In this document: in pieces, positions 27,167 through 36,076 of the stretch
How the letters are laid out: each line of letters starts with the position of its first letter
Numbering within the stretch: the first letter of the stretch is position 1
Notes under the pieces: model-generated
Seen by the model: only the letters and a program-made list of their open reading frames with translations
Told to the model about the DNA's origin: nothing
The model's database searches: none
DNA from: Campylobacter concisus
Lineage (GTDB): Bacteria > Campylobacterota > Campylobacteria > Campylobacterales > Campylobacteraceae
Length of the DNA stretch: 64,000 bases
NCBI RefSeq assembly: GCF_003048595.2
Contig: NZ_CP049270.1
Span: 1,488,001 to 1,552,000 of the forward strand
Direction: 5' to 3'
Position numbers and translations under genes: made by a program

Positions 27167-28173
27167 TGAAAAAAATTACTCTTTTCTTGGCTTTTGCCTT
27201 GGCTTTAGTTTTAAGCGGATGTGGCACAAAAAGACAATATTTCGAGCCAGCTCAAACCTCTGGCAAAATTTCTTTGTCAAAAGATATGCCATCTTATATC
27301 AAATCAGCAAATGCAAATGGCGCCACTCTTGACAACGGCAATATCATCACCAAAAACGGTCTAAATACAAACATCAAGTTGCCTGAAAATTTTAATTTCT
27401 TAAATGAAAACAACGGCTTTATCATATCAGCTAGTATAAATGGCGATCTAAATGTGACAGATCCTAACGGACGCAGCGTTTATAGCAATAAATTTCCAAC
27501 AGCAATTGTTGCTGCTTCTCTTGATCAAAACCTATTAGCAGCTATCAGCGCGGCAAACCACATCTATCTAATAGACATAAATACCGCAACAACAATAATG
27601 GAATATAGCTCGTCTAATATAGCAGCAGTTGATTCAAGGATCGTAGCACCATTTTTTATGAGCTCGCTTATCGTTTATCCAGCATTAGATGGCAAAATTT
27701 ACATAGTACAAAAAGAGACTGGTAGAATTTTACGTGACGTGGTCGTAAGCTCTGAAAATTTCTTTAATAACATCATATTCTTAGGCGTTGAGGGTGATAA
27801 CCTAATAGCAGCTACAGCAAAAAAACTTATCGTCATCAACCCAAGCCAAACAGTCTATTATGATGGCGAGATCAAAGATGTATTAGTTAATAACGATGAA
27901 ATTTATATCTTTAAAAAAGATGGTACGATCGTAAGAACAAATCTTATGCTAAAAGAGCAAAATAAAGTAAATTTCAAATTTGCCATCTTCTCAGCAGCCA
28001 CTATTATCAATAATAAGCTCTACGTAATCGAAAAAACAGGCTACGTTATAAAAACAAATTTAGACCTCAGTGGAGCTGAAATTTATGAATTTAGCGATGA
28101 GATAAAAGATAAAAGCTTTATGGGCAATGGTGCCTTTTATTATGATAATGAACTTGTTAATTTAGGGCAATGA
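27166..28173 (+). CDS. Lipoprotein, BamB-like beta-propeller candidate
   Basis: This 335-residue protein has a lipoprotein signal peptide with lipobox LSGC at about residues 16-19, so it is anchored through Cys19. The mature part is made of short repeated strands such as LLAAISAANHIYLIDINTA, KIYIVQKETGRI and LIVINPSQTVYYDG, as in PQQ-like propellers. By analogy with the upstream YfgM-like gene it may be the BamB equivalent of outer-membrane assembly. The propeller is an inference from repeat pattern. Confidence 0.7.
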   Translation: MKKITLFLAFALALVLSGCGTKRQYFEPAQTSGKISLSKDMPSYIKSANANGATLDNGNIITKNGLNTNIKLPENFNFLNENNGFIISASINGDLNVTDPNGRSVYSNKFPTAIVAASLDQNLLAAISAANHIYLIDINTATTIMEYSSSNIAAVDSRIVAPFFMSSLIVYPALDGKIYIVQKETGRILRDVVVSSENFFNNIIFLGVEGDNLIAATAKKLIVINPSQTVYYDGEIKDVLVNNDEIYIFKKDGTIVRTNLMLKEQNKVNFKFAIFSAATIINNKLYVIEKTGYVIKTNLDLSGAEIYEFSDEIKDKSFMGNGAFYYDNELVNLGQ

Positions 28174-28502
28174 ACCAAAAAATTTGGGAGCTTTTTGAAG
28201 CCAAAAAAATCCTTTTAAAAGATATCAAAGCACTTAATACAAGTGAATTTAGCACAAAAAAGACGCTTGATATCTTTTGGGGAGTGGACAATAAGAGCTT
28301 TTACAATCTTGTCTTTTTAAGAACAGCAAAAAGTAGATTACTACGCAAAGAGGCTTTGGAGCTTGAAGAAATTTCTAAAAAAATAGAGATGAAATTCCAA
28401 ACAAGCCTAAGAAAAAAAACTATATTTTATAGCTCAGAAATTTGTTCTAAAGCCTTAAAAGAACTACAAGATAATAATTGGCGATGTTATGATTTTGTGT
28501 AA
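28170..28502 (+). CDS. Hypothetical protein, 110 residues
   Basis: Not recognised. It is a basic, mostly helical soluble protein without signal peptide, with a phenylalanine/tyrosine-rich middle (KTLDIFWGVDNKSFYNLVFL). It overlaps the lipoprotein by four bases and coaX by 14 bases, so it belongs to the same operon. A gene of this size before coaX is, as I recall, conserved in C. jejuni. Confidence 0.65.
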   Translation: MNQKIWELFEAKKILLKDIKALNTSEFSTKKTLDIFWGVDNKSFYNLVFLRTAKSRLLRKEALELEEISKKIEMKFQTSLRKKTIFYSSEICSKALKELQDNNWRCYDFV

Positions 28503-29118
28503 TATAGGCAATACTAACGCTACATTTTTAGAAGATGGCAAAATCTCACGTATGAAAATTTCTGAGTTTAAAAGCTATAAGCCAGAAAAAAAAGTATATT
28601 TTATATCCGTGAATGATGAAATTTTAAATATTTTAAAAGATAATAAGATGTTTGTGGATCTAGAACCATTTTTTACTATTGATACGATATATCAGGGTCT
28701 AGGAGTAGATAGAATCGCAGCATGTTACTCTATAAATAATGGCGTAATCGTTGATGCTGGAAGCGCCATAACAGTTGACATTATGGCAAATTCTATCCAT
28801 CTTGGAGGATATATCTTGCCAGGCATTTCAAGTATGCTAAACGCCTACAAAAGTATCTCGCCACGACTTGATATTACTATAAATTCACAAATTGACATAG
28901 ATGCACTACCACAAAAAACAGCTGATGCTGTAAGTTATGGCATTATTAAACCAATAATAACTCTACTAGATAAACTAGCCGGTGACAAAAAAGTCTATTT
29001 TACTGGTGGAGATGGCGACTTTTTGTCCAAATTTTTTAAAAATGCTATTTGTGACAAGATGCTAGTTTTTCGTGCCATGCAAAAGCTAATAACCGAAAAG
29101 AAAGATATGATAATATGA
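28489..29118 (+). CDS. coaX: Type III pantothenate kinase CoaX
   Basis: This 209-residue protein starts CNIGNTNATFLEDG (phosphate-binding loop) and has GLGVDRIAACYSI, VIVDAGSAITVDI and GGYILPGISSML. It phosphorylates pantothenate, the first step of coenzyme A synthesis. The length is short, as usual for epsilonproteobacterial CoaX. It overlaps hisG by four bases. Confidence 0.9.
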   Translation: MILCNIGNTNATFLEDGKISRMKISEFKSYKPEKKVYFISVNDEILNILKDNKMFVDLEPFFTIDTIYQGLGVDRIAACYSINNGVIVDAGSAITVDIMANSIHLGGYILPGISSMLNAYKSISPRLDITINSQIDIDALPQKTADAVSYGIIKPIITLLDKLAGDKKVYFTGGDGDFLSKFFKNAICDKMLVFRAMQKLITEKKDMII

Positions 29119-29723
29119 TAACAGTAGCATTACCAAAGGGAAGAATAGCCGAAGCAACGCTGGAAATTTTTAGAAAAATTTTTGGTTCAAGTTTTTTATT
29201 TGAAGACAGAAAACTAATCCTTGAAGAAGGAAATTTTAGATTTTTAATGGTTCGCAACCAAGATATCCCGACTTATGTCACTGAAGGTGCAGTTGATATT
29301 GGTGTGGTGGGACTTGATGTACTTGAAGAGCACAAGCCAAACGTTGTGAGACTACTAGATTTAAAAATTGGACAGTGCAAAGTTTGCATCGGCATAAAAA
29401 ATGACTCTGAGCTAGACCTAAACCAACCAGAGCTAAAAATAGCTACAAAAATGCCAAATATAACAAGGAATTATTTTACAAATCAAGCTGTAGCTGTAAA
29501 GATCATCAAACTTTATGGCTCGATCGAACTTGCACCATTAGTTGGCTTAAGCGACGCGATAGTTGATGTGGTCGAGACTGGCTCAACTATGAAACAAAAT
29601 GGACTAAAGATCGCTGGTGATATCATGCAAAGCTCGGCTTATCTAGTAGCAAATAAAAATAGTTTTATCATTAAAAAAGATGAGATTTTAGAGCTTTATA
29701 AAAAAATCAAAGAAGAGATTTAA
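29115..29723 (+). CDS. hisG: ATP phosphoribosyltransferase HisG, short form
   Basis: This 202-residue protein is the catalytic half only: the N-terminus TVALPKGRIAE, the substrate loop DIGVVGLDVLEE, and the PRPP site DAIVDVVETGSTMKQNGL. The C-terminal regulatory ACT-like domain of long HisG is missing, so activity should need the HisZ (histidyl-tRNA-synthetase-like) partner. No hisZ or other his gene is in the window. It is the last intact gene of this plus-strand operon. Confidence 0.93.
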   Translation: MITVALPKGRIAEATLEIFRKIFGSSFLFEDRKLILEEGNFRFLMVRNQDIPTYVTEGAVDIGVVGLDVLEEHKPNVVRLLDLKIGQCKVCIGIKNDSELDLNQPELKIATKMPNITRNYFTNQAVAVKIIKLYGSIELAPLVGLSDAIVDVVETGSTMKQNGLKIAGDIMQSSAYLVANKNSFIIKKDEILELYKKIKEEI

Positions 29724-29759
29724 GGTCCTTCTCTATTATCATAAAGTACAAAATTTCTC

Positions 29760-30249
29760 TAATTATAAAGTCCGACTATTCGCTTATAAATTCTTTTGGA
29801 ATAATGCATTGGTAGTCACTGACACACTTTTTATATTAATTTATCTTAATAGATTGGACTTATCCAAAGAGTGTATAAATATTACAAAGATAGTAGTTTC
29901 TGACGAGCTAAGAGCTAATCATAAGCTAAAGCCTTATTACGAATATCTAAGCTTTGATTGTATTGATTGCCATCAAAATCAAGGCGATAATCCTAGCAAA
30001 TTTAAAGAGATCGGTGATAATGGCTGTACTAGTTGCCATACAAATGTGATAGATAGTAACAAAACATTAGCACAAGCTCAAAATATGCATGCCCACTAAA
30101 ACCTCTTAGCAGTGATAAAGAGCTAAAATATGTAAGCTGTAACTATGGATGTAGGACATAGCGCTAGCTTTATAAATTACCTTGAATACTGGAAGCCAAC
30201 ATATAAAATTTATAAGAAGAAGATGCTGGAGCAAAAAAATCAATACTAA
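29760..30249 (+). pseudogene. Decayed NrfH/NapC-like tetraheme cytochrome c
   Basis: The frame FFWNNALVVTDTLFIL looks like the N-terminal anchor of an NrfH-type cytochrome. Two heme motifs are intact (CIDCH and CTSCH), but the first reads SKECI where CKECH is expected and the last reads VSCN where CVSCH is expected. The frame breaks after AQNMHAH near 30097. It recovers in another frame as LSSDKELKYVSC and, after an extra base near 30142, as MDVGHS...YLEYWKPTYKIYKKKM up to a stop at 30249. At least two frameshifts and two lost heme sites mark it as dead. Confidence 0.75.
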
Positions 30250-30377
30250 GAAAAAATTCTTCAAAGATGAGTATAAACCTACAAAATAGAAAGAGAAATT
30301 TTTAAAATAAAAGGCCGATAAGAATAATACAAAACCTGTTGGTAGTTTTTGACGGGATAAGTCTAAACTTTCTTATT
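30250..30377 (+). pseudogene. Possible remnant of the cytochrome's partner gene
   Basis: Short open patches are separated by stops: KKKFFKDEYKPTK near 30251-30289 and KADKNNTKPVGSF near 30312-30350. They look like protein-coding relics followed by a terminator, as if a second gene of the cytochrome operon had been deleted. I cannot assign a family. Confidence 0.3.
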
Positions 30378-30410
30378 AATCAGGCAAGTAATTTAAGCTT
30401 GCCTGATTTT
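30378..30410 (+). terminator. Terminator of the decayed cytochrome unit
   Basis: A perfect 11-base stem AATCAGGCAAG / CTTGCCTGATT with a 9-base loop runs into TTTT. It probably still ends the hisG operon transcript. Between it and 30524 only AT-rich non-coding sequence is seen. Confidence 0.75.
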
Positions 30411-30524
30411 ACTTCTTAGGAAAAGTTTTAATATAAATTTACACTACAAAGATCGAGCTAGGCTTAGCTAGTCAAATTTATAAAAATATCAAAAGATAAA
30501 ATAGTAAATTTTAGTTTTAAGAAA

Positions 30525-31169
30525 CTAAGAAATTTGTATAAGTTCTTTATTTTCAAGCTTGTATGAGTTATTGCATTTAGCTGCTAGATCGTTGTCGTGG
30601 GTGATTAGAACAAGAGCAGCGTTGTTTTTATTTATATAGTCAAACAAAACTTGCATCACTTCATTTGCCGTTTGCTTGTCAAGGTTGCCCGTTGGCTCGT
30701 CTGCAAAGATGATCTTTGGCTTTTTAGTAAGCACTCTAGCGATACTCACACGCTGTTGCTGACCACCACTTAACTCACCAACTTTTTGGTTTATAACGCT
30801 TAAAATTTTAAGTGCCTCAAGCTCTTTTTTCTCTATATTTTCTCCAGATAGAATGCTTGCAAGCTCGATATTTTCATAAGCGCTAAATCCTTTAAAAAGA
30901 TAGTGCGACTGAAAAATGATGCCAAAATGAAGTCTTCTAATAGCCAAAAGCTCGTTTTGAGAAAGCTCATAGATCGATCTATCTTGATAGATGACCTCAC
31001 CAAAATTTGGTTTCAAAAGCGTTGAAAGTATATGTAAAAGTGTTGATTTTCCACAACCGCTAACGCCGGTTATCGCAATGCTTTGTTTTTGATTGAGAGT
31101 TAAATTTATATTGTTAAAGAGCGTATAATCATACGCAAAGCCTAGATTAGACGCTCTTAAAATTTCCAT
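30525..31169 (-). CDS. ABC transporter ATPase, LolD-like
   Basis: This 214-residue ATPase shows Walker A GVSGCGKSTLL, the Q-loop IIFQSHYLFKGF, signature LSGGQQQRVSIARVL, Walker B KIIFADEPTGNLD and the H-loop ITHDND. Sequence type is the LolD/MacB/FtsE class that works with FtsX-like permeases. No permease gene adjoins it; it sits behind tsf with a one-base overlap, as I recall is also the case in C. jejuni. The substrate is unknown, and lipoprotein release is one possibility. Confidence 0.85.
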   Translation of the reverse strand: MEILRASNLGFAYDYTLFNNINLTLNQKQSIAITGVSGCGKSTLLHILSTLLKPNFGEVIYQDRSIYELSQNELLAIRRLHFGIIFQSHYLFKGFSAYENIELASILSGENIEKKELEALKILSVINQKVGELSGGQQQRVSIARVLTKKPKIIFADEPTGNLDKQTANEVMQVLFDYINKNNAALVLITHDNDLAAKCNNSYKLENKELIQIS

Positions 31170-32233
31170 TAGCCTATTTGAGCAGCAACTTCTGCAGCAA
31201 AGTCATCTACTTTCTTTTCTAAGCCTTCGCCAAGTTCAAAACGAACGTATTTTACGATCTCGATCTTGCCACCAAGCTCTTTGCTTTTCTCTTCGATAAC
31301 TTGTTCTATAGTCTTTTTATCGTCCATTACATAAAACTGGCCTAAAAGTGTAAGGCGTTGGTCAAGCACTGTGTTATCAGCGTAAAATCTCTCGATCTTG
31401 CCAGGAATGATCTTATCCCAAATTTTCTCAGGCTTGCCCTCAGCTTTTAGCTCTTCTTCGATCGCTTTTGTAGCTTTTGCAAGCTCAGCCTCGCCTATCT
31501 GGCAGCGACTAGCATACTCAGGGATGTGGTGAAGTGGCTTGCCTAGGCGTTTTAGCTCTTCATTGTCTTTTTCAAGCTCAGCGCGAAGTGCGATAAATTC
31601 TTTCTCAACGAACTCTTTATCAAGATCTTTATAGCTTATAACGCTTGGCTTCATAGCAGCTGCGTGCATACATAAATTTCTTATAAATTCTGCTGCCTTG
31701 TTTGCAACTTCAGCACTTTCGCAAGCTGCACCGATAAGTACGCCAACGCGGCCATTTGAGTGAACGTAGCCATTTACCACACCCTTATCATCAGCGCTAA
31801 TAGTCTCAAAGCGGCGTACTACAAGATTTTCACCGATAGTTGCGATCTGAGTCTTGAAGTAATCTTCAAATTTAACACCATTTAAAGTGCTCGCATTTAG
31901 CTCTTCAACTGTTTTTATGCCGCTTGATTGGATGTGAGCTGTTGCGTCTTTTGCAAGTGCTTGAAACTGTGGATTTCTAGCAACGAAGTCAGTTTCAGAG
32001 TTGATCTCGCTAATAGTTGCTTTTTTGCATTTTGAGCAAACTTCAACGCTTACTAAGCCCTCGCTTGCAAGGCGATCAGCCTTTTTAGCAGCTTGACCAA
32101 GACCCTTTTCACGAAGGATATCAACAGCTTTTTCCATGTCACCATTTGCTTCGCCAAGTGCCTTTTTGCAGTCCATCATGCCAGCTCCGGTTGATTCGCG
32201 GAGCTCTTTTACCATTTGTGCAGTTATTTCCAT
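31169..32233 (-). CDS. tsf: Elongation factor Ts
   Basis: This 354-residue nucleotide-exchange factor for EF-Tu has the N-terminal UBA-like domain (VKELRESTGAGMMDCKKALGEANGD) and the TDFVARN motif that contacts EF-Tu. It is longer than E. coli EF-Ts (283), as is common in epsilonproteobacteria. It abuts rpsB with a one-base overlap. Confidence 0.97.
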   Translation of the reverse strand: MEITAQMVKELRESTGAGMMDCKKALGEANGDMEKAVDILREKGLGQAAKKADRLASEGLVSVEVCSKCKKATISEINSETDFVARNPQFQALAKDATAHIQSSGIKTVEELNASTLNGVKFEDYFKTQIATIGENLVVRRFETISADDKGVVNGYVHSNGRVGVLIGAACESAEVANKAAEFIRNLCMHAAAMKPSVISYKDLDKEFVEKEFIALRAELEKDNEELKRLGKPLHHIPEYASRCQIGEAELAKATKAIEEELKAEGKPEKIWDKIIPGKIERFYADNTVLDQRLTLLGQFYVMDDKKTIEQVIEEKSKELGGKIEIVKYVRFELGEGLEKKVDDFAAEVAAQIG

Positions 32234-33021
32234 TATTCTTCGTCCTCGCCAAAGTCTTCTTCGCTTATAGCCTCAGCTACAACTGCGTCTTTCTCACCTT
32301 GGCTTACTTCTTCGCCAGCAACTTGCTCGCCACCATCTTGTTCAAGAAGTGATTTACCTTCGTTGATCGCCTCAGCCATCTCTTGGCAGAAAAGCTGAAC
32401 AGAGCGGATCGCGTCGTCGTTTCCTGGGATCGGATAGTCAACAACGTCAGGATCGCAGTTCGTATCGATCGGTGCTACAACTGGGATCTTTAGACGGTTT
32501 GCCTCTTGAACAGCGATCTTTTCTTTAACTGTATCAACAACAAATATCATATCAGGTAGGCTTTTCATATTGCGGATACCGCCAAGAGTTGCGATAAGCT
32601 TCTCTTTTTTGCGGCGAAGCATCAAAGCCTCTTTTTTAGTTAGTAAATTTATCGAACCGTCTTCTTCCATAGTTTCGATGACTTCAAGTTTGCGGATAGA
32701 CTGGCGGATAGTACCAAAGTTTGTCATCATACCACCTAACCAGCGGTGATTTACATAAGGCATTCCACATTTTTCAGCGTACTCTTTGATAGCGTCAATA
32801 GCTTGTTTTTTAGTGCCAACAAATAGCACTGACTTGCCCTCAGCAGCTGCGTCACGAACGATGTTGTAAGTGTAGCGGAAGTAGCGGATAGTCTTTTGTA
32901 GATCTATAATATAGATGCCTTTTCTCTCGCCAAAGATAAATTTTTTCATCTTTGGATTCCAGCGGCGTGTTTGGTGACCAAAATGTACGCCACACTCTAA
33001 TAAATCTCTCATAGTTACCAT
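32233..33021 (-). CDS. rpsB: 30S ribosomal protein S2
   Basis: This 262-residue protein begins [20 protein letters not shown] and carries [23 protein letters not shown] and [20 protein letters not shown], all S2 hallmarks. An acidic tail of about 35 residues ([11 protein letters not shown]...EEDFGEDEE) extends past the usual core. An AAGGAG site precedes the ATG. It is first in the rpsB-tsf-ABC unit. Confidence 0.98.
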   Translation of the reverse strand: MVTMRDLLECGVHFGHQTRRWNPKMKKFIFGERKGIYIIDLQKTIRYFRYTYNIVRDAAAEGKSVLFVGTKKQAIDAIKEYAEKCGMPYVNHRWLGGMMTNFGTIRQSIRKLEVIETMEEDGSINLLTKKEALMLRRKKEKLIATLGGIRNMKSLPDMIFVVDTVKEKIAVQEANRLKIPVVAPIDTNCDPDVVDYPIPGNDDAIRSVQLFCQEMAEAINEGKSLLEQDGGEQVAGEEVSQGEKDAVVAEAISEEDFGEDEE

Positions 33022-33138
33022 GAGTTTCTCCTTGTTTTAGGCATTTTGCCTTGAATTTAGTTTTATCCTCCACGACCATTAATGCTTTCGCACAACCAAA
33101 TTTAGGATTGTCGTGTGTGAAATAAAGCTTGGATTATA
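33022..33138 (-). promoter_or_regulatory. rpsB promoter and leader
   Basis: A minus-strand TATAAT at 33133-33138 lies about 112 bases before rpsB. The leader contains an imperfect hairpin (about 33089-33113) and a GGTCGTGGAGGATAA stretch at about 33064-33078. A long leader would allow S2 feedback, but no known ribosomal-leader family was recognised. Confidence 0.45.
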
Positions 33139-33211
33139 TTGAAACTTGGCTTTATTGAAGCTAAATTTAAAGATTTCTTTAGCTACAAATAAAGCTCAAA
33201 TTTCTTTAAAT

Positions 33212-34352
33212 TTACTCGAAAAAGCCTTTTTTAACGACCTTTTCATCCTTGACACAAAACTCGCCTTTTGCGATCACGTCGTATAAATTTAGCTCCTCAT
33301 CAAAGACACAAAGATCAGCATCATTGCCCACTTTTATCTCGCCTTTTTTGGCTTAAATTTAGATATTTCGCCACGTTTTTACTCATCAAAGCCAAAGTAT
33401 CCTCTATATTTAAAATTTTATTTCTTACCAAAGCTTGCAATACCTCTAAATTTGACGCACATGAGGCACAGCCATATCCCACTAGCTCGCCATTTTCCTT
33501 AAATTTAGGCACGCTACCGTTTCCGTCTGAGCTCATCGTTAGGCGCTCTAAATTTAGCCCATTTTCAAGGCCGTAAGCCACCACCTCATGAAGTGGGGCA
33601 AATTTACTTCCACCGCTTGTGATATCGATGTTTCCGCCCATTTTTTGAAATTTCAAAGCCTCGTTAAATAGGTCTTTTGTCCTAGCGCAGTGTGTCAGCG
33701 AGAAGTAATGAACTGGGAATTCGTAGTATTTTATCACCTTAAAGACGTTGTCAAATTTCTCACTCAGCCCTCCCATGTGCATGTGAAGCACGCCGCCTTT
33801 TTTAGAGACCATGCCGCCTATGCGTATCTTGCTTAGGATCTTGATGAGCTCCTCTTTTGAGACGTAGCTGCCGCGGTTATCGGTTAGTGCGATCTTTACG
33901 CCGATCGCTTTGTCGATTAGTATGATATCCTTTGCGATGTCGCCGGTAAATGTCACACAAGGGCTTGCGTATGAGCCAGTGTGGATGAAGGTTGAGATGC
34001 CCTCAAACTCGAGCGCTTTTGCTTTTGAGTAGAGATTTTCCAAGCTTCTAGTAACCACGTCAGTCCCCAAAACGCCAACAAGAGTCGTCGTGCCATATTT
34101 TACGATCTGACTAAGCGTGATCTCAGGCGTTCTTGAGTGATATCCTGCCTAGCCGCCGCCACCCGTGATATGCACGTGCTGATCAATGAGGCCCGGGGCT
34201 AAAATTTTGCCTTTTAGGTCGTAAATTTCAAGCCCTTCTACGCTAAAGCTTAGCCCATCACCGATGGCTAAAATTTTACTACCACCTACTAAAACATCGC
34301 ATTTGCCAAGAAATTTTGGCGTGTATAGATTAGCATTTTTAAGCAAAAGCAT
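33212..34352 (-). pseudogene. iadA: Beta-aspartyl dipeptidase IadA, inactivated by a nonsense codon and a frameshift
   Basis: The intact family sequence can be read through: start MLLLKNANLYTP at 34352 with an AAGGAG site, metal motif DQHVHITGGGG, then TAG at 34149-34151 where a glutamate codon GAG is expected, then AGYHSRTPEITL and the rest of the amidohydrolase barrel (GTDVVTRSLENLYSKA, TFIHTGSYASP, LTMSSDGNGS). Near 33343-33352 an extra base in a C/A run shifts the frame. The correct C-terminus (KGEIKVGNDADLCVF) then continues to TAA at 33212. Only two lesions are seen, so loss is recent or strain-specific. IadA removes isoaspartyl residues from damaged peptides. Confidence 0.88.
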
Positions 34353-34362
34353 ATTTTCTCCT

Positions 34363-34572
34363 TTATTTGCTAAGTTGTACTTTTTCCTCTATCTCCATCA
34401 GTTTTATAAAAATTTGCTCGATATTTTCCCTATCCACGGCGCTTAGCTCCATCTTTTTTGAGCTAAGTAGCATCTGTACAAACTCTTCATTCATAAGCTG
34501 CTCAAAGCCTAAATTTCTAGCGTTTTGAGCTATTTTTGCCACTAGTGGATTTTTAAAGCTCTCATATCCCAT
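34363..34572 (-). CDS. Hypothetical protein, 69 residues
   Basis: This is a short helical protein starting MGYESFKNPLVAKIAQNARN, with an AAGGA site placed correctly for the ATG at 34572. A longer frame upstream to 34671 overlaps pgeF and is not needed. It has no signal peptide or membrane helix. Its stop is 10 bases before the iadA start region. Function is unknown. Confidence 0.65.
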   Translation of the reverse strand: MGYESFKNPLVAKIAQNARNLGFEQLMNEEFVQMLLSSKKMELSAVDRENIEQIFIKLMEIEEKVQLSK

Positions 34573-35281
34573 TTTTATCCTTAAATTTGACCGCAAATCC
34601 GCAAAATCTACCGCACACGCCGTCTCTTCGGTATGAAAAATATCTCTCGTCGCAGTGCGTACAGACCTCACTAAAGTTTAAATTTTTAACCCCAAGTGCC
34701 TTAAATTCATCTCTCAAGGCCGCGTTCATATCAAAATTTCTACCTATTTTATATGCGTTAAATTCCCCAAGATCAAGCTCGCCCACCTCGTAGCAGCTGC
34801 CTTTTATATTTGCCCCGATAAAGACACTGATGTCGCCCGCTCTTGAGCCAAATTTCTCGCTCATAAGCGTAACTGCTTTTGTGCAAATTTTTAGCATCAC
34901 GCCAGCTCTGCCTGCATGAGCCACGCAGATAGCGCCCTGCCTCTCATCTATCATCACAACAGGCGAGCAGTCCGCCACCAAGACGCAGATGCCAACATCA
35001 CTTAAATTTGTGATCACAGCGTCACACTCTGGTAGCTCGTCTTTTTCATCTTCAAGGATAAAAACCTTGTCCGAGTGGATCTGCTTCATAAATTTAAGCT
35101 TTTTCACGCCTAAATTTTGAGCTAAAATTTCTCTATTTTTGATGACGTCTGCTAGGTTGTCACCCACGTGATCGCCTAAATTTAACGAGTTAAATTTACC
35201 CTCACTCACGCCGCCAAGCCTGTTTGTAAAGCCAGCAGTGATGCCATTTTTATCAAAAACGATCTCTAAATTTTCACGCAT
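34562..35281 (-). CDS. pgeF: Peptidoglycan editing factor PgeF (YfiH/DUF152 family)
   Basis: This protein of about 239 residues has the family metal/active-site residues in MKQIHSDKVF, VADCSPVVM and VAHAGRAGVM. YfiH/PgeF proteins hydrolyse misplaced L-Ser from peptidoglycan precursors or act as purine-nucleoside/polyphenol enzymes; which applies here is not evident. I chose the ATG at 35281 (MRENLEIVF) because the longer frame to 35356 overlaps ribE. It lies ten bases after ribE. Confidence 0.82.
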   Translation of the reverse strand: MRENLEIVFDKNGITAGFTNRLGGVSEGKFNSLNLGDHVGDNLADVIKNREILAQNLGVKKLKFMKQIHSDKVFILEDEKDELPECDAVITNLSDVGICVLVADCSPVVMIDERQGAICVAHAGRAGVMLKICTKAVTLMSEKFGSRAGDISVFIGANIKGSCYEVGELDLGEFNAYKIGRNFDMNAALRDEFKALGVKNLNFSEVCTHCDERYFSYRRDGVCGRFCGFAVKFKDKNGI

Positions 35282-35291
35282 CTTCGCTCGC

Positions 35292-35906
35292 TTAGTAAAG
35301 ACTTGAAATTCTCTCGACCTCGTCCCAGCTAAGGCCGCCATTTTGCTTAGTCTCAAGCATCCTAGCCACGTAGCGAGCCAGCAAGTCGCTCTCGATATTT
35401 ACGCGTCTGCCGACCTTGAAAGTGCCAAAAAGGCTATCTCTAAACGTGATGGGAATGATCGTGAGCCTGATACCTTTTGGCAAAATTTCATTTATCGTAA
35501 GGCTCACGCCCTCAACGCCAATCGAGCCCTTGTTTGCCATGAGAGCCATCGCCTCACGTGGCAAGTCTATGTAAAAATCAACGCCGTTTTCATGCTTTTT
35601 TATAGCCGAGATCACGCCGATAAAGTCGATGTGTCCTTGCATCAAATGCCCATCCACGCGCTCGCCAAGCTTCATCGCAGGCTCGATATGCACCAAGCCA
35701 CTTAAATTTTCAACCGCGACATTTGCCCTGCTCTCTGCGCTTAGCTCCACGCTAAAGCCATCATCATATAGTTTGGTTACACTTAAGCATGCGCCATTTA
35801 CTGCTATGCTGTCGCCTAAATTTGGGCGGAATTTAGCCTTTAGCCGTAAAACATTTTGCGAGTAGCTAATGACATCGGCAAGCTCTCTGATTAAGCCATT
35901 AAACAT
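35292..35906 (-). CDS. ribE: Riboflavin synthase alpha chain
   Basis: This 204-residue enzyme is made of two lumazine-binding repeats. The first begins MFNGLIRELADV with SIAVNGACLSV; the second has DGHLMQGHIDFIG and SIGVEGVSLTINEI. It dismutates two lumazines to riboflavin. The usual N-terminal MFTG is MFNG here. It starts the ribE-pgeF-small-protein-iadA run. Confidence 0.93.
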   Translation of the reverse strand: MFNGLIRELADVISYSQNVLRLKAKFRPNLGDSIAVNGACLSVTKLYDDGFSVELSAESRANVAVENLSGLVHIEPAMKLGERVDGHLMQGHIDFIGVISAIKKHENGVDFYIDLPREAMALMANKGSIGVEGVSLTINEILPKGIRLTIIPITFRDSLFGTFKVGRRVNIESDLLARYVARMLETKQNGGLSWDEVERISSLY

Positions 35907-36076
35907 ATTTTGCCTTTAAATTTTTTAAGGATTTTACTAAAATTTGCCTAAATTTGGGCATCGATAAGCTTGGTATTTTATAAAAAGAAAAAATAAATTT
36001 AAAGCCTTGATGGGCAAAAATGCTAGTAAAATTTAGCTTCAAGCTACTCATTTGAAGTGGCTTGCTTGGTATAAAT
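35907..36076. other. Non-coding gap after the hydrolase relic
   Basis: AT-rich sequence with no open frame, RNA gene or repeat that I can identify. It probably holds the ribE promoter on the minus strand, but no clear -10 box stands out. Confidence 0.4.

Noticed and set aside
34149-34352. Independent small amidohydrolase gene
   Set aside because: It is the N-terminal part of iadA ended by a nonsense codon; the following sequence continues the same protein.
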